Positions 1 to 11,377 of a DNA stretch of 64,000 nt are shown here, in pieces (position 1 is the stretch's first letter; every line of letters starts with the position of its first letter). The notes under the pieces are model-generated. The model ran no database searches. It saw only the letters and a program-made list of their open reading frames with translations, and was not told the DNA's origin. Made by a program: the position numbers and the translations under genes. The stretch is from Pantoea trifolii (lineage in GTDB: Bacteria; Pseudomonadota; Gammaproteobacteria; Enterobacterales; Enterobacteriaceae): contig NZ_JANIET010000001.1 of NCBI RefSeq assembly GCF_024506435.1, positions 2,852,001 through 2,916,000 of the forward strand. The letters are read 5' to 3'.

Positions 1-857
1 AGGTTACCGAACAGAATCGACGCGAAGGCAATGATGCCCAGCACGGTACGAACAGCTTCGCTATCTGTAACTGGCGCGTACATGAACAGGCGCATAATCA
101 CGCCAAAGATGGCGATCTTGCTGGCGGTGGCGAGGAAGGTTGAAACCGGCGCAGGCGCACCCTGATAAACGTCTGGCGTCCACAGGTGGAAAGGTACCAG
201 CGACAGTTTGAAGCCCAAACCGATAATCATCATACCCAGACCCAGCAGCAACAGCGGCTCCTGAATCATGCTATCGCTCAGACTTTTGCCGAGCTGCACA
301 AAGCTCAGGCTGCCGGAATCAGCATAAATCAGCGCGATACCGAACAGCAGGAACGATGAGGCCGCCGCTGAAAGAATGGTGTATTTCAGCGACGCTTCCA
401 GCGAACGTTTCTGGCGGAAAGCGTAACCAATCAAACCAAACAGCGGCAGTGACAGCAGTTCGATACCGATGAACAGCGCGGCCAGATGGTTGGCGCTTGC
501 CAGCACAATCCCGCCGAGTGCTGCAATCAGCACCAGCAGATAGAACTCATCTTTGTTGTCCGGGAAACCGGCCAGCCACGGATAAGCGAAAGTGCAGGTG
601 GCTAAACTCGCCAGCACTACCAGCGCGGTATAGAACATCGAATAGCCATCAACGCGCAGCAGCGGCGTGACATCCATCGCTCCCGCCTGGCCCACAAACC
701 ACAGAGAAAACAGCGCAATGTTAAGTCCGATCACCGTCAACGTGGCATTAACAAAGTGATTGCGTCGCCACGCAATGGACAGCATCACCACCACCACCGT
801 CAATCCGACGATCAACAGCGGCAGTAACGCGATCAGATGTTGAGGAGTTATTGTCAT
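1..857 (-). CDS. nuoN: NADH-quinone oxidoreductase subunit N (partial, C-terminus outside window)
   Basis: Membrane subunit of complex I and one of the three antiporter-like proton-channel subunits (N, M, L). The first 285 codons are present; the family is about 485 residues long, so roughly 200 residues lie beyond position 1. The ATG at 855-857 gives [15 protein letters not shown], and the reading continues as hydrophobic helices with family-typical stretches such as [19 protein letters not shown]. That conserved Lys-Pro-His segment belongs to the proton-transfer path. It starts 6 bp after the nuoM stop, so it is translated from the same transcript. Truncation is only by the window edge. Confidence 0.97.
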   Translation of the reverse strand, partial: MTITPQHLIALLPLLIVGLTVVVVMLSIAWRRNHFVNATLTVIGLNIALFSLWFVGQAGAMDVTPLLRVDGYSMFYTALVVLASLATCTFAYPWLAGFPDNKDEFYLLVLIAALGGIVLASANHLAALFIGIELLSLPLFGLIGYAFRQKRSLEASLKYTILSAAASSFLLFGIALIYADSGSLSFVQLGKSLSDSMIQEPLLLLGLGMMIIGLGFKLSLVPFHLWTPDVYQGAPAPVSTFLATASKIAIFGVIMRLFMYAPVTDSEAVRTVLGIIAFASILFGN

Positions 858-863
858 GGCGAA

Positions 864-2384
864 TTACGGCCTTGTAGTTGAAATTGAAGCGGTAAACCAC
901 TGCTGAATATTGCTCATCGCAGCATGGGATGTGTCGAGGATTGGCTGTGGATAAATCCCCAGCAGCACCAGCAACACTACCAATACGCCGATAGTCAGGA
1001 ACTCACGCGGTGACATGCCTGGCAGCGGATCTTTCGACTTGGCTTCGCCGAAGTAAGCGCGCTGCATCATGATCAGGGAGTAAACCGAAGCAAACACCAG
1101 ACCAAAGGTTGCGATGACGATAATCACCGGCACCACCTGGAAACTGCCGGTCAGAATCATGAATTCGCCAACAAAGTTACCGGTGCCCGGCATACCGAGG
1201 TTTGCAACCGCAAAGAACAGTGACAGACCCGGAATCCATTTGATTCGTGACCACAGACCGCCCATCTGACGAAGGTCGCGGGTATGCAGACGCTCATACA
1301 GCTGACCGCACAAGATGAACAATGCCGCAGCAGAAAGACCGTGCGCAATCATCTGAATGACCGCGCCCTGGAAGGCCAGTTGGCTGCCGGTGTAGATGGC
1401 GATCAACACGAAACCCATGTGCGAAATCGAGGTGTAAGCAATCAAACGTTTGATATCGAACTGGGAGAACGCCATCCATGCACCGTAGAAGATGCCGATG
1501 ATACCGAGCCACATGGCAATCGGTGCGAACTCTGCTGACGCATTTGGGAACAGCGGCAGGCTAAAACGCAGCAAGCCGTAGGCCGCGGTTTTCAGCAAGA
1601 TACCTGCGAGGTCAACCGAACCGGCGGTTGGTGCCTGGCTATGCGCATCTGGCAGCCAACCGTGCAATGGCACCACCGGCATTTTTACCGCAAAGGCAAT
1701 GAAGAAGCCGAGCATCAGCAGATACTCAACGGTGTGCGACATCGGCGTTTTCAGCAACTCTTCGTAGCTGAAAGTCCAAACGCCAGTGGCGTTATAGTGC
1801 ACAAACACCAGCGCCAGAATCGACACCAACATGATCAGACCGGATGCCTGGGTGTAGATGAAGAACTTGGTTGCCGCGCTGATACGCGTTTTACCGTCGG
1901 ATGCTTTATGGCCCCAAAGTGCGATGAGGAAGTACATCGGCACCAGCATCATTTCCCAGAAGAAGAAGAACAGGAACATGTCGATGGAGAGGAACACGCC
2001 AATCACACCACCGAGAATCCACATCAGGTTGAGGTGGAAGAAGCCCTGATATTTCTCAATTTCGTTCCAGGAGCACAGCACCGCCATCAAACCGAGCAGT
2101 CCGGTCAGCACCACCATCAGCAGCGACAGACCATCAATCGCCAGATGGAAGTTGATGCCAAAGCGCGGAATCCACGGTACTGAGAAAGTCGATTGCCATT
2201 GCGGAATGCCCGCAGCCTGCGTCAGTGAATAGCCTCCCTGCAACCACAGCTGCAGGCCAAGCGCTAGCGTCAGGCCCATGGTGATCATGGCAATCCAGCG
2301 CGGTACCTTTGCGCCGAGGCGCTCTGCCAACCAGCAGAGTAAGCCCCCAACGAAGGGGATAATTATTAGCCAAGGTAATAACAC
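864..2384 (-). CDS. nuoM: NADH-quinone oxidoreductase subunit M
   Basis: Antiporter-like proton-pumping subunit of the complex I membrane arm. It has 506 residues (E. coli about 509), almost all in transmembrane helices. The two key charged residues of the channel are in the canonical places: Glu144 in FFFWEMMLVPMYF and Lys234 in FAVKMPVVPLHGWLPDAH. It follows nuoL after an 84-bp spacer that holds two short inverted repeats. No frameshift or missing motif is visible. Confidence 0.98.
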   Translation of the reverse strand: MLLPWLIIIPFVGGLLCWLAERLGAKVPRWIAMITMGLTLALGLQLWLQGGYSLTQAAGIPQWQSTFSVPWIPRFGINFHLAIDGLSLLMVVLTGLLGLMAVLCSWNEIEKYQGFFHLNLMWILGGVIGVFLSIDMFLFFFFWEMMLVPMYFLIALWGHKASDGKTRISAATKFFIYTQASGLIMLVSILALVFVHYNATGVWTFSYEELLKTPMSHTVEYLLMLGFFIAFAVKMPVVPLHGWLPDAHSQAPTAGSVDLAGILLKTAAYGLLRFSLPLFPNASAEFAPIAMWLGIIGIFYGAWMAFSQFDIKRLIAYTSISHMGFVLIAIYTGSQLAFQGAVIQMIAHGLSAAALFILCGQLYERLHTRDLRQMGGLWSRIKWIPGLSLFFAVANLGMPGTGNFVGEFMILTGSFQVVPVIIVIATFGLVFASVYSLIMMQRAYFGEAKSKDPLPGMSPREFLTIGVLVVLLVLLGIYPQPILDTSHAAMSNIQQWFTASISTTRP

Positions 2385-2402
2385 GGCGAACTTCCCTTTT
2401 TA

Positions 2403-2455
2403 TTGCCTTACTTCAGGCAATTTTTGACATTCTAATTGGGCGAGCGAACCCGCCC
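2403..2455. repeat. Intercistronic hairpins in the nuoL-nuoM spacer
   Basis: The 84-bp spacer contains a stem TTGCCT/AGGCAA (2403-2408 with 2415-2420) and a second GC-rich inverted repeat GGGCG/CGCCC (2438-2442 with 2451-2455) that begins with the 9-mer GGGCGAGCG. The same 9-mer starts palindromes at 56712 and 60408. In the direction of nuo transcription neither stem is followed by a T-run, so they look like mRNA processing or stabilising structures rather than terminators. That role is inferred. Confidence 0.5.
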
Positions 2456-2468
2456 CGCTCATCAATCT

Positions 2469-4304
2469 TTAAATCACCAGCAGCAGCGCCAGCACCACAA
2501 CGGCACCGACACTCATTGAAGCCACGTACCAGCGCAGATAACCGTTTTCACTCACTACCAAACCTTTGTTACCAATGCGCGACAGCAGCGCAGGCAGGTT
2601 CATCAGTGAGTTCAGCGGATCGCTTTTCAGTAACCAGGCAATGCCGAGATAAGGTTTTACAAACACCTTGTCATACAGCCAGTCGAAGCCCCAGGCCGCG
2701 AACCACCAGGTGCCGAAGAAACGACCCGGCGCACTGTTAGCAATGCTGGTCACCAGCTGACGTTTACCCAGCCACAGCGCTGCAGCGATCAGGATACCGA
2801 CGATAGCCACTACGCCTGAGGTGATTTCCAGCATCACTTTGCCGCCTTCACCAAACTCGTTCTGCGGCAGCACGCCAGCCAGAGGAGGCGTAATCAACGC
2901 ACCAATAAAGGTGGAGAGCACCATCAGAACAATCAGTGGCAGGTGATGTGTAATGCCTTTACCGGCGTGAGCATGAATTTTCTCTTCACCGTGGAACACG
3001 ATAAAGATCATGCGGAAGGTGTAGATCGAGGTGAGGAATGCACCCACCAGACCCGCCACCATCAGATTGATGTGGCCATTTGCCATCGCACCAAACAGGA
3101 TTTCATCTTTACTGTAGAAACCTGCGGTGATTAGCGGCAGCGCAGCCAGCGCGGCGCCACCCACCAGGAAGCAGACATACACCAGCGGGATGCTTTTACG
3201 CAGGCCGCCCATTTTGAAAATGTTCTGCTCGTGATGGCAGGCCAGAATGACTGAGCCTGAAGAGAGGAACAGCAAGGCTTTGAAGAATGCATGCGTCATC
3301 AGGTGGAAAATCGCCGCGTCCCATGCCTGCACGCCCAGCGCGAGGAACATGTAGCCGATCTGACTCATCGTTGAGTAAGCCAGCACGCGTTTGATGTCGG
3401 TTTGCACCAGCGCCGCAAAACCTGCCAGCACCAAGGTAATCGCACCAATGATGCCTACCAGATGCAGCACTTCCGGCGTTAACAGGAACAGACCGTGCGT
3501 ACGTGCAATCAGGTAAACACCGGCGGTCACCATGGTCGCGGCGTGAATCAGTGCCGAAACCGGAGTTGGACCGGCCATCGCATCCGCCAGCCAGGTTTGT
3601 AATGGCAGCTGTGCAGATTTACCAACCGCACCACCCAACAGCATCAGAGTTGCCCACTGCAGCATATGGTTGTCGGCAGCGAAGTGCGCTGGCGCCAGTT
3701 CAACCAGTTCGCGGAAGTTCAGCGTGCCCAGCTCGTTGTAGAGGATGAACAAAGCGAAAGCGAGGAACACATCACCCACGCGGGTGATGATAAAGGCTTT
3801 CATCGCCGCTTTGCCGTTCTCTGGATTGCTGTAGTAGAAGCCAATCAGCAGATATGAGCACAGGCCCACGCCTTCCCAGCCGAGATACATCAGCATCAGG
3901 TTATCGGCCAGCACCAACACCACCATGCTCGCAATGAACAGGTTGGTGTAAGCGAAGAAGCGCGAATAACCCTCTTCACCACGCATGTACCATGAAGCGA
4001 ACATGTGGATGAAGAAGCCAACGCCGGTGACGACGGACAGCATGGTCAGCGAAAGACCGTCCAGCACCAGATTCACTTTAATGTCGAAGTTGCCAACGTG
4101 AATCCAGGTCCACAGCGCCTGGGTGAACGGCTGCTGACCCTGGTTGAAGAAATCGAAACCGGCATAAATAGTGGTTAATGCTGCAAGACCAACAGAACCC
4201 ATACCGATTGCAGCCGACAGGTTCTCCGACCAGCGACCGCGTGAAAACGCCAATAGCAGGAAGCCAATTAGCGGAAATAATACGGTTAAATAGAGAAGAT
4301 TCAT
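2469..4304 (-). CDS. nuoL: NADH-quinone oxidoreductase subunit L
   Basis: Most distal antiporter-like subunit of complex I, with the long lateral helix along the membrane arm. It has 611 residues (E. coli 613). Glu144 ([10 protein letters not shown]) and Lys229 ([12 protein letters not shown]), the conserved pair of the proton channel, are present. The C-terminal third carries the long amphipathic helix followed by a last hydrophobic segment that ends the protein. The start overlaps the nuoK stop by 4 bp (ATGA), implying translational coupling. Confidence 0.98.
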   Translation of the reverse strand: MNLLYLTVLFPLIGFLLLAFSRGRWSENLSAAIGMGSVGLAALTTIYAGFDFFNQGQQPFTQALWTWIHVGNFDIKVNLVLDGLSLTMLSVVTGVGFFIHMFASWYMRGEEGYSRFFAYTNLFIASMVVLVLADNLMLMYLGWEGVGLCSYLLIGFYYSNPENGKAAMKAFIITRVGDVFLAFALFILYNELGTLNFRELVELAPAHFAADNHMLQWATLMLLGGAVGKSAQLPLQTWLADAMAGPTPVSALIHAATMVTAGVYLIARTHGLFLLTPEVLHLVGIIGAITLVLAGFAALVQTDIKRVLAYSTMSQIGYMFLALGVQAWDAAIFHLMTHAFFKALLFLSSGSVILACHHEQNIFKMGGLRKSIPLVYVCFLVGGAALAALPLITAGFYSKDEILFGAMANGHINLMVAGLVGAFLTSIYTFRMIFIVFHGEEKIHAHAGKGITHHLPLIVLMVLSTFIGALITPPLAGVLPQNEFGEGGKVMLEITSGVVAIVGILIAAALWLGKRQLVTSIANSAPGRFFGTWWFAAWGFDWLYDKVFVKPYLGIAWLLKSDPLNSLMNLPALLSRIGNKGLVVSENGYLRWYVASMSVGAVVVLALLLVI

Positions 4305-4603
4305 CCGCGCATCTCGCTCACTGTGTCAATGTTCAGCGTCTGACGACGACGATAGAGCTGGAGCAACAGCGCCAGACCAATACTCGCTTCCGCCGCCGCA
4401 AGGCTGATCGCCAGAATGTACATCACCTGACCATCAGCTTGTCCCCAATAGCTGCCTGCTACCACCAGCGCTAACGCGGAGGCATTGATCATGATTTCCA
4501 GACCAATCAGCATAAACAGGATGTTACGACGCAGCACCACGGAGGTCAGGCCGAGAACAAACAGCACAGCGGCCAGCATCAGGCCGTGTTGTAACGGGAT
4601 CAT
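4301..4603 (-). CDS. nuoK: NADH-quinone oxidoreductase subunit K
   Basis: Small three-helix membrane subunit of complex I linking the quinone site to the antiporter subunits. It has 100 residues, the family length. Glu36 ([11 protein letters not shown]) and Glu72 ([12 protein letters not shown]), the membrane-embedded acids required for proton pumping in E. coli, are conserved. It overlaps nuoL and nuoJ by 4 bp on each side, typical of tight stoichiometric coupling in this operon. Confidence 0.98.
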   Translation of the reverse strand: MIPLQHGLMLAAVLFVLGLTSVVLRRNILFMLIGLEIMINASALALVVAGSYWGQADGQVMYILAISLAAAEASIGLALLLQLYRRRQTLNIDTVSEMRG

Positions 4604-5151
4604 GCGTGATCCTCCTTATTCGCTTGCGCATCAGCTTGACGATTGCTCAGCACTTCGCCATGACGCTCTTCACGTCCAATATGGAAGGCCACGACCAGAC
4701 CGGCGAGCAGCAGCATTGATGCCAGCTCCACCGCCAGAACATAGGGACCAAACAAGCTGATACCGACTGCTTTAGCGTCGATGACGGTGCCATCAATGCC
4801 TTGATCGGTTGCTGTGCTAATCGCGTAAATCATTACCGCCAGCAGCAGTAAAGAGACGATGCCCGGACCAATCCACAGCGAAGGCTTCAGCCACTCACGC
4901 TCCTGGTCCTGCTGGGTTTTGCCCAGGTTCAGCATCATTACCACGAAGACGAACAGCACCATGATGGCGCCCGCGTAGACGATGATTTCCAGTGCACCGG
5001 CAAAGTAGGCGCCCATCGAGAAGAATACGCCTGCAATCGACAGCAGCGAAACGATCAGGTACAGCAGCGCATGTACCGGATTGGTGTGGGTGATGACGCG
5101 CAGCGTCGTCAACACCGCCACCAGTCCGCAAAGATAAAACGCAAATTCCAT
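4600..5151 (-). CDS. nuoJ: NADH-quinone oxidoreductase subunit J
   Basis: Membrane subunit of complex I with five predicted helices in its first ~165 residues and a polar C-terminal tail ([16 protein letters not shown] and following). It has 183 residues against 184 in E. coli. The helix-3 stretch [20 protein letters not shown] is the characteristic NuoJ segment whose pi-bulge couples quinone reduction to pumping. Ten bases separate it from nuoI upstream, and it overlaps nuoK by 4 bp. Confidence 0.98.
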   Translation of the reverse strand: MEFAFYLCGLVAVLTTLRVITHTNPVHALLYLIVSLLSIAGVFFSMGAYFAGALEIIVYAGAIMVLFVFVVMMLNLGKTQQDQEREWLKPSLWIGPGIVSLLLLAVMIYAISTATDQGIDGTVIDAKAVGISLFGPYVLAVELASMLLLAGLVVAFHIGREERHGEVLSNRQADAQANKEDHA

Positions 5152-5161
5152 ACCTGGCTCC

Positions 5162-5704
5162 TTAAGGTAACAACCCTTTGACGTCGATCGGCTTGGCTTC
5201 GTTTTCCGCTTCGCCCTTCTCTTTTCCGTCGATCGCCATACCAGCCATACGATAGAAGTTGTACTCCGGATATTTACCCGGACCGGAAATCAGCAGGTCT
5301 TCTTTCTCATACACCAGATCCTGACGCTTAAACTCACCCAGTTCGAAATCGGGTGTCAGCTGGATCGCGGTGGTTGGGCAAGCCTCTTCACACAGGCCGC
5401 AGAAGATGCAGCGTGAGAAGTTGATGCGGAAAAACTCGGGATACCAGCGTCCATCCTGCGTCTCGGCTTTCTGCAGTGAGATACAGCCGACAGGACACGC
5501 TACCGCACATAAGTTACAGGCAACGCAACGCTCTGCACCGTCCGGATCGCGCGTCAGCACGATACGGCCACGGTAGCGTGGCGGCAGGTAAACCGGCTCT
5601 TCCGGATACATTTGGGTTTCGCGCTTGGCGAAGGCATGCATGCCTATCATCCAGATACTGCGCACTGTCGTGCCGAAGCCAACGACAATATCTTTTAAAG
5701 TCAT
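5162..5704 (-). CDS. nuoI: NADH-quinone oxidoreductase subunit I (two [4Fe-4S] clusters)
   Basis: Ferredoxin-like subunit carrying clusters N6a and N6b between NuoG and the N2 cluster of NuoB. It has 180 residues, as in E. coli. Cys60, 63, 66, 70 ([12 protein letters not shown]) and Cys99, 102, 105, 109 ([12 protein letters not shown]) form the two binding motifs. An in-frame extension reaches 5782 but overlaps the nuoH coding end and has no family similarity. The ATG at 5702-5704 gives [12 protein letters not shown], the standard N-terminus, so that start was chosen. Confidence 0.98.
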   Translation of the reverse strand: MTLKDIVVGFGTTVRSIWMIGMHAFAKRETQMYPEEPVYLPPRYRGRIVLTRDPDGAERCVACNLCAVACPVGCISLQKAETQDGRWYPEFFRINFSRCIFCGLCEEACPTTAIQLTPDFELGEFKRQDLVYEKEDLLISGPGKYPEYNFYRMAGMAIDGKEKGEAENEAKPIDVKGLLP

Positions 5705-5715
5705 CTCAATGTCCC

Positions 5716-6693
5716 TTACTGCGCGGTGTACAGAATCACTGCGGCGGTCGCCAGCAGGTTCAACAGCGTCAACGGCAGACACACTTTCCAGCCGAACGAC
5801 AGCACCTGGTCATAGCGTGGACGCGGCAGCGCAGCACGAATCAGGATAAACATCACCATAAAGAACGCTGTTTTCAGAGCGAACCAGATGAATGGCGGCA
5901 GGAATGGACCATGCCAGCCACCGAAGAACAGCGTCACGATCAACGCTGATACGGTGGTGATTGCCACGTATTCACCTACGAAGAACAGGCCGAACTTCAT
6001 ACCGGCGTATTCGATATGGTAGCCGTCCGCCAGCTCCTGCTCTGCTTCAGGTTGGTCAAACGGATGACGGTGACATACCGCTACGCCCGCGATGCAGAAG
6101 GTGATGAAGCCGAAGAATTGAGGAATGATGTTCCACAGATGCGCCTGGCTTTCGACGATGGCATTCATATTGAACGAGCCGGCTTGCGCCACTACGCCCA
6201 TCAGTGACAAACCAAGGAACACTTCGTAGCTCAGCGTCTGCGCCGATGCACGCATCGCACCCAACAGCGAGTATTTGTTGTTACTCGACCAGCCCGCAAA
6301 CAGCACGGCATACACCGCCAGACCCGCCATCATCAGGAAGAATAGCAGACCGATGTTCAGGTCAGTGACCATCCAGGTTGGCGAAACCGGCACAATGGCG
6401 AAGGCCAGCAGCAGCGATACGAAGGCGATAACCGGTGCCAGCGTAAAAATGAAGCGGTCGGTAAACGGTGGAACCCAGTCCTCTTTAAAGAACATTTTGA
6501 TCATGTCGGCAGCCAGTTGCAGCGAGCCGCCCCAGCCAACACGGTTCGGTCCGTAACGGTTCTGCCACAGGCCGAGCAGACGACGCTCGGCAAAACTCAT
6601 GAAAGCACCGCAACCGACAACCACCAACAAGATGACCAGCGCTTTGCCGATGTTGATCAGGATTTCAATAACGTCCGGTGTCAGCCAACTCAT
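5716..6693 (-). CDS. nuoH: NADH-quinone oxidoreductase subunit H
   Basis: Membrane subunit at the heel of complex I that forms much of the quinone-binding tunnel with NuoB and NuoD. It has 325 residues, identical to the E. coli length. The conserved charged loop motifs GERR-like [18 protein letters not shown] near residues 33-52 and [19 protein letters not shown] around 210-230 are intact. Its ATG overlaps the nuoG stop by 4 bp. No disruption is seen. Confidence 0.98.
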   Translation of the reverse strand: MSWLTPDVIEILINIGKALVILLVVVGCGAFMSFAERRLLGLWQNRYGPNRVGWGGSLQLAADMIKMFFKEDWVPPFTDRFIFTLAPVIAFVSLLLAFAIVPVSPTWMVTDLNIGLLFFLMMAGLAVYAVLFAGWSSNNKYSLLGAMRASAQTLSYEVFLGLSLMGVVAQAGSFNMNAIVESQAHLWNIIPQFFGFITFCIAGVAVCHRHPFDQPEAEQELADGYHIEYAGMKFGLFFVGEYVAITTVSALIVTLFFGGWHGPFLPPFIWFALKTAFFMVMFILIRAALPRPRYDQVLSFGWKVCLPLTLLNLLATAAVILYTAQ

Positions 6694-9422
6694 TGCGCGG
6701 CCTCCTGCAGTTTGTCAATTTGCGCACCTGAGAGGAACGGCGGCACACCCGGCATACCGAGCGGTAAACCAACCTGCCCTGCTTGCAACGACGCAGAGAA
6801 ACGTACCGGCAAGCGCAGTGTTTCGCCCGCACAGACGAGCTCAACGGAAGCACCGTTATTGACGCCCAGTTTCTCAGCATCAGCCGGGTTAATCACCAGC
6901 GTGGCTGGTGACATGCGTTTCTGGAAGGTGGTTGAACGCTGAGTCATCTCCTCGCTACCAAACAGCTGGTAGTAAGGTGCGACGCGCCACTGGCTGCCTT
7001 CAACAAAGCTTTCCGGAATCGCGGTAAACCACGGAAGCGAGCGATCGCTGGCTTCGAACAGACGTACGCCTGGATCGCCATGACGCAGTTTGCCGCCCAC
7101 TTCAGCCTGGAACTTGTTCCATGCTTGCGGTGAGTTCCAGCCTGGCGCCCAGGCAAATGGAATCTGCGAACGCGGTGCGCTTGGTTGGTTGTTACCTTCC
7201 ATGGAGAAGGCAAACATGGTGTCTTTATCTTGCGGCTGACGCGGTTCATGCACGCTGATGTTGGCGCGCATTGCTGTACGGCCACTGTTACGGTGCGGTG
7301 ATCGTGCCAGTTTTTGACCGCGGATTCGGAAGCTGGCGTCTGGCGCAGCATCCTTAATGCCTTTCAGCTGCGGCAGCGCCGCAACGGTGGCATCAATCAC
7401 GTGATCCAGCTGAGTCCAGTCGATGTGACGGCTCTCAACCGCGCTGTGCAGCGAACGCAACCAGCGCCAGCTTTCCAGCATCACTACGCTCTCATCGTAA
7501 TAAGCGGGATCATAAACCTGGAAGAAGCGCTGCGCGCGGCCTTCGTGGTTGATTGAGGTGCCATCGCTTTCCGCGAAGCTGGCGGTGGAGAGCACTAAAC
7601 CGGCTTTTTCCAGCGTGGCGGTGCGTTGATGATCAACCACAATCACGTTAGCGGTAGTATTCAGCGCCGCATCGACGTTGACTTTAGGTGCATGACGATA
7701 GAGATCGTTTTCCAGCACCACCAGCGCATCAGCTTCGCCTTTGCTCAGTTGTTCCAGCGCGCTATCCAGCGATTGACCGCCCATCAGGCCGAGGCCAAAA
7801 CTGTTCGCCGCGCCCGCAAGGAAGGTAATACCGACATCGGCACCGCGCGCTTTCAGGGCTTTCGCCACGTTAGCAGCGGCTTCAATCATCGCGATGCTAC
7901 CGGAATGGGTTCCGGAGATAATCAGCGGTTTTTTCGCCCCTGCTAACGCCTGAACCACCACATCAACTTTGCCGTTGAGTTTGCTGTCGAAGTCGCTGAC
8001 TGCCGGCGCACTTTCATCCAGCGCATTAGCAATCGCGAAGCCGAGACGCGCCTGATCTTCCACCGGAGCACGATAGCTCCATGCAGCGATATCATCCAGG
8101 CGGGTTTCATCGACGTTGGTGACGAACAGCGGATGTTTGGCATGCTGACCGATATTAAGGATTGCTGCGATCTGCCAGTCAGCCACTTTCTGCGCTGCTG
8201 CCATCTCACGTGCTTTGCCTTTTACTGCCTGACGTACAGACAACGCCACGCGTGCGCCAACCTGAGTCAAATCTTCACCCAGCACCAGCACCGCATCGTA
8301 GCTTTCAATCTCGCGCAGTGATGGCGTGTAGATGCCGCCGTCCTGCAGGACTTTCAGCATCAGTTCAACGCGAGCCTGCTCACCTGCTGGCATACCGGTT
8401 GAGAAGTTGGCTGCGCCTACCAGCTCACGCAACGCGAAGTTGCTTTCAATGCTGGCGCGTGGCGAACCAATACCGATCACTTTTTTCGCCCGGCGCAGCA
8501 CATCCGCCGCCGCATTCACCGCTTGTTCAGCATTCAGGCTGACCCAATCGTTGCCGCGTTGCTGTACCGGATGACGTGGACGATCTTTGCGGTTGACGTA
8601 GCCGTAACCGAAACGACCGCGATCGCACAGGAAATAGTGGTTTACGGTGCCGTTGTAACGGTTTTCGATACGACGCAATTCGCCATAGCGCTCGCCTGGG
8701 CTGGTGTTACAACCCACGCTGCACTGCTGACAGATGCTTGGCGCGAACTGCATATCCCATTTACGGTTATAGCGTTCGGAGTGCGTTTTATCGGTAAATA
8801 CGCCGGTCGGACAGATTTCCACCAGGTTACCGGAGAATTCGCTTTCCAGCGTGCCATCTTCCGGACGACCAAAGTAAACGTTGTCGTGAGCGCCATAAAC
8901 GCCGAGATCTTTGCCGTCGGCATAATCTTTGTAGTAACGCACGCAGCGATAGCAGGCGATACAGCGGTTCATTTCATGCGAAATGAACGGGCCGAGATCC
9001 TGATTCTGGTGGGTACGTTTAGTGAAGCGATAACGACGGAAACTGTGTCCGGTCATTACCGTCATATCTTGCAGATGGCAGTTACCGCCCTCTTCGCACA
9101 CCGGGCAGTCGTGAGGATGGTTGGTCATCAGCCATTCCACCACGCTTTCACGAAACTCTTTGGCTTCGCCATCGTCGATGGAGATAAAGGTGCCGTCTGA
9201 CGCTGGAGTCATGCAGGACATGACAAGGCGACCGCGGGTATCTTCGGCATTCTGGAATTGCTTCACCGCGCACTGGCGGCAGGCCCCTACGCTTCCCAGC
9301 GCCGGATGCCAGCAAAAATAAGGAATATCAAGGCCCAGAGAGAGACACGCCTGCAGCAGGTTGTCCGCTCCGTTCACATCATATTCTTTACCGTCTACAT
9401 GGATTGTAGCCATAGTGAACAT
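6690..9422 (-). CDS. nuoG: NADH-quinone oxidoreductase subunit G
   Basis: Largest peripheral subunit of complex I, carrying a [2Fe-2S] cluster and several [4Fe-4S] clusters in the electron wire from FMN. It has 910 residues. The N-terminal ferredoxin domain has [32 protein letters not shown] and [11 protein letters not shown] supply further ligands. The ICQQCSVGC motif with a distal LCDRG supplies the extra N7 cluster, an E. coli-type feature. The rest is a molybdopterin-oxidoreductase-like domain without cofactor. The first ATG (9422) has GGAAG just upstream; a second ATG three codons later is also possible. Residues ~860-910 diverge most from E. coli. Confidence 0.98.
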   Translation of the reverse strand: MFTMATIHVDGKEYDVNGADNLLQACLSLGLDIPYFCWHPALGSVGACRQCAVKQFQNAEDTRGRLVMSCMTPASDGTFISIDDGEAKEFRESVVEWLMTNHPHDCPVCEEGGNCHLQDMTVMTGHSFRRYRFTKRTHQNQDLGPFISHEMNRCIACYRCVRYYKDYADGKDLGVYGAHDNVYFGRPEDGTLESEFSGNLVEICPTGVFTDKTHSERYNRKWDMQFAPSICQQCSVGCNTSPGERYGELRRIENRYNGTVNHYFLCDRGRFGYGYVNRKDRPRHPVQQRGNDWVSLNAEQAVNAAADVLRRAKKVIGIGSPRASIESNFALRELVGAANFSTGMPAGEQARVELMLKVLQDGGIYTPSLREIESYDAVLVLGEDLTQVGARVALSVRQAVKGKAREMAAAQKVADWQIAAILNIGQHAKHPLFVTNVDETRLDDIAAWSYRAPVEDQARLGFAIANALDESAPAVSDFDSKLNGKVDVVVQALAGAKKPLIISGTHSGSIAMIEAAANVAKALKARGADVGITFLAGAANSFGLGLMGGQSLDSALEQLSKGEADALVVLENDLYRHAPKVNVDAALNTTANVIVVDHQRTATLEKAGLVLSTASFAESDGTSINHEGRAQRFFQVYDPAYYDESVVMLESWRWLRSLHSAVESRHIDWTQLDHVIDATVAALPQLKGIKDAAPDASFRIRGQKLARSPHRNSGRTAMRANISVHEPRQPQDKDTMFAFSMEGNNQPSAPRSQIPFAWAPGWNSPQAWNKFQAEVGGKLRHGDPGVRLFEASDRSLPWFTAIPESFVEGSQWRVAPYYQLFGSEEMTQRSTTFQKRMSPATLVINPADAEKLGVNNGASVELVCAGETLRLPVRFSASLQAGQVGLPLGMPGVPPFLSGAQIDKLQEAAQ

Positions 9423-9516
9423 GCTTCCGTAAGGCTCGCCCTAAGACGAGCGTTAAACATCTAATTCTTTCCCCACGCCATTTCGGCGTAAGGTGAGTTC
9501 CGTGTACGGCGGCTGA

Positions 9517-10863
9517 TTACCAGCGCGCTTTCAGCAGGTTCGGCTGAATACCGCCGATGGCTCGGATATTGCCAAACACCTGCGGCGCAATGCCAGCTTC
9601 AAACTCTTCACGGAAATATTTAATCGCGCTCTGCAATGGCTCGACGGCGCCCGGTGCGTGGGCACAGAAGGTTTTACCTGGGCCAAGCTGACGGCAGAGT
9701 TGCTGCAGGGTTTCGATATCACCCGGCTGACCTTTCTTCTGCTCCAGCGCACGCAGGATCTTCACGCTCCATGGCAAGCCATCGCGGCACGGCGTACACC
9801 AGCCGCAGGACTCGCGCGCAAAGAACTCTTCCAGGTTACGTACCAGCGAAACCATGTTGATTTCGTGATCGACCGCCATCGCCAGCGCCGTACCTAAACG
9901 GCTGCCGGCTTTACCAATGCTGGCAAACTCCATCGGCAGATCGAGGTGCTGATCGGTGAGGAAGTCAGTTCCTGCGCCGCCTGGCTGCCAGGCTTTGAAT
10001 TTCAAGCCATCGCGCATGCCGCCGGCGTAATCCTCGAGGATTTCACGCGCGGTGGTACCGAACGGCAATTCCCAGACGCCAGGATTTTTCACGCGTCCAG
10101 AAAAGCCCATCATTTTGGTACCGGTATCTTCACTGGTAGAGATGTTTTTGTACCAGTCAACGCCGTTAAGGAAGATGGCAGGTACGTTCGACAGCGTTTC
10201 CACGTTGTTAACGCAGGTCGGCTTGCCCCACACGCCAGCACTGGCCGGGAATGGCGGCTTAGAACGTGGGTTGGCACGACGTCCTTCCAGCGAGTTGATC
10301 AATGCAGTCTCTTCGCCGCAGATATAACGACCTGCACCGGTGTGGACGATCAACTCGAAATCAAAACCGGTACCAAGAATATTCTTGCCGAGGTAGCCGG
10401 CTTCAGTGGCTTCGGCAATCGCGCGACGCAGATTGACGGCCGCTTCGATGTACTCACCACGCAAGAAGATATAGCCACGATAAGCTTTCAGCGCGAACGC
10501 ACTGATCAGCATACCTTCCACCAACTGGTGCGGCAGTTGCTCCATCAGCAAGCGGTCTTTATACGTGCCCGGCTCCATTTCATCGGCATTACACAGCAGG
10601 TAACGGATGTTCATGGATTCGTCTTTCGGCATCAGGCTCCATTTCAGGCCGGTGTTGAAGCCTGCACCACCGCGGCCTTTCAGACCGGAGTCTTTGACCG
10701 CCGCGACGATTTCGTCCTGGCTGAAATCTTTCAGCGCTTTTTCTGCGCCGACATAACCGTTTTTACTGCGATATTCATCGATCCAAATCGGCTGCTTGTC
10801 GTCACGGAGACGCCAGGTCAGCGGATGCGTTTCGGCAGCACGAATGATCTGTTTAATGGTCAT
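9517..10863 (-). CDS. nuoF: NADH-quinone oxidoreductase subunit F (NADH and FMN site)
   Basis: NADH dehydrogenase subunit that binds NADH, FMN and cluster N3. It has 448 residues. The glycine-rich NADH/FMN loop [13 protein letters not shown] is at residues ~63-74, [14 protein letters not shown] near 181-194 contacts FMN, and Cys353, 356, 359 and Cys400 ligate N3. It overlaps the nuoE stop by 4 bp. A 94-bp spacer with a short GCTCG/CGAGC stem (9434-9451) separates it from nuoG. Confidence 0.98.
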   Translation of the reverse strand: MTIKQIIRAAETHPLTWRLRDDKQPIWIDEYRSKNGYVGAEKALKDFSQDEIVAAVKDSGLKGRGGAGFNTGLKWSLMPKDESMNIRYLLCNADEMEPGTYKDRLLMEQLPHQLVEGMLISAFALKAYRGYIFLRGEYIEAAVNLRRAIAEATEAGYLGKNILGTGFDFELIVHTGAGRYICGEETALINSLEGRRANPRSKPPFPASAGVWGKPTCVNNVETLSNVPAIFLNGVDWYKNISTSEDTGTKMMGFSGRVKNPGVWELPFGTTAREILEDYAGGMRDGLKFKAWQPGGAGTDFLTDQHLDLPMEFASIGKAGSRLGTALAMAVDHEINMVSLVRNLEEFFARESCGWCTPCRDGLPWSVKILRALEQKKGQPGDIETLQQLCRQLGPGKTFCAHAPGAVEPLQSAIKYFREEFEAGIAPQVFGNIRAIGGIQPNLLKARW

Positions 10864-11375
10864 TGATACTGCTCCAGCAAGTTGGCGATGCCTTCAGGCG
10901 TCAGATGAACGTGGGTATCTTCATCCACCATCATGGTTGGCCCTTTATCGCAGTTACCCAGGCAGCAAGTTGGCAGCAGCGTAAAGCGTCCATCCGCCGT
11001 GGTTTGGCCCGGCTTGATGTTCAGCTTCTGCTCCAGCGCATCCTGAATGCCCTGATAACCCGTGATATGGCACACCACGCTGTCACAGTAGCGAATAACG
11101 TGACGGCCAACCGGCGTACGGTAGATTTGGCTATAGAAAGTCGCTACGCCTTCAACATCACTGGCTGGAATTCCCAAAACGTCTGCGATGGCGTTAATCG
11201 CGCCGTCCGGCACCCAGCCACGCTGTTTCTGCACGATCTTCAACGCTTCGATCGAAGCGGCGCGTGCATCTTCGTAATGGTGTTTCTCGTGCTCGATAGC
11301 GTGGTGCTCGGCCTCGCTCAGCACGAAGACCTCAGTAGGGTCGATGGTGTGAATAGCAATTTTTTGATCGTGCAT
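10860..11375 (-). CDS. nuoE: NADH-quinone oxidoreductase subunit E
   Basis: Thioredoxin-fold subunit with the off-path [2Fe-2S] cluster N1a. It has 171 residues; the extra five compared with E. coli lie in the variable N-terminus. Cluster ligands are Cys97 and Cys102 (YCDSVVCH) and Cys138 and Cys142 (TCCLGNC). It follows nuoCD after 2 bp and overlaps nuoF, so E and F are translationally coupled as a flavoprotein pair. Confidence 0.98.
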   Translation of the reverse strand: MHDQKIAIHTIDPTEVFVLSEAEHHAIEHEKHHYEDARAASIEALKIVQKQRGWVPDGAINAIADVLGIPASDVEGVATFYSQIYRTPVGRHVIRYCDSVVCHITGYQGIQDALEQKLNIKPGQTTADGRFTLLPTCCLGNCDKGPTMMVDEDTHVHLTPEGIANLLEQYQ

Positions 11376-11377
11376 AA

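Noticed and set aside
2403..2425. TTGCCT/AGGCAA hairpin plus T5 on the plus strand
   Set aside because: The T-run is on the strand opposite nuo transcription, so it does not terminate the operon.
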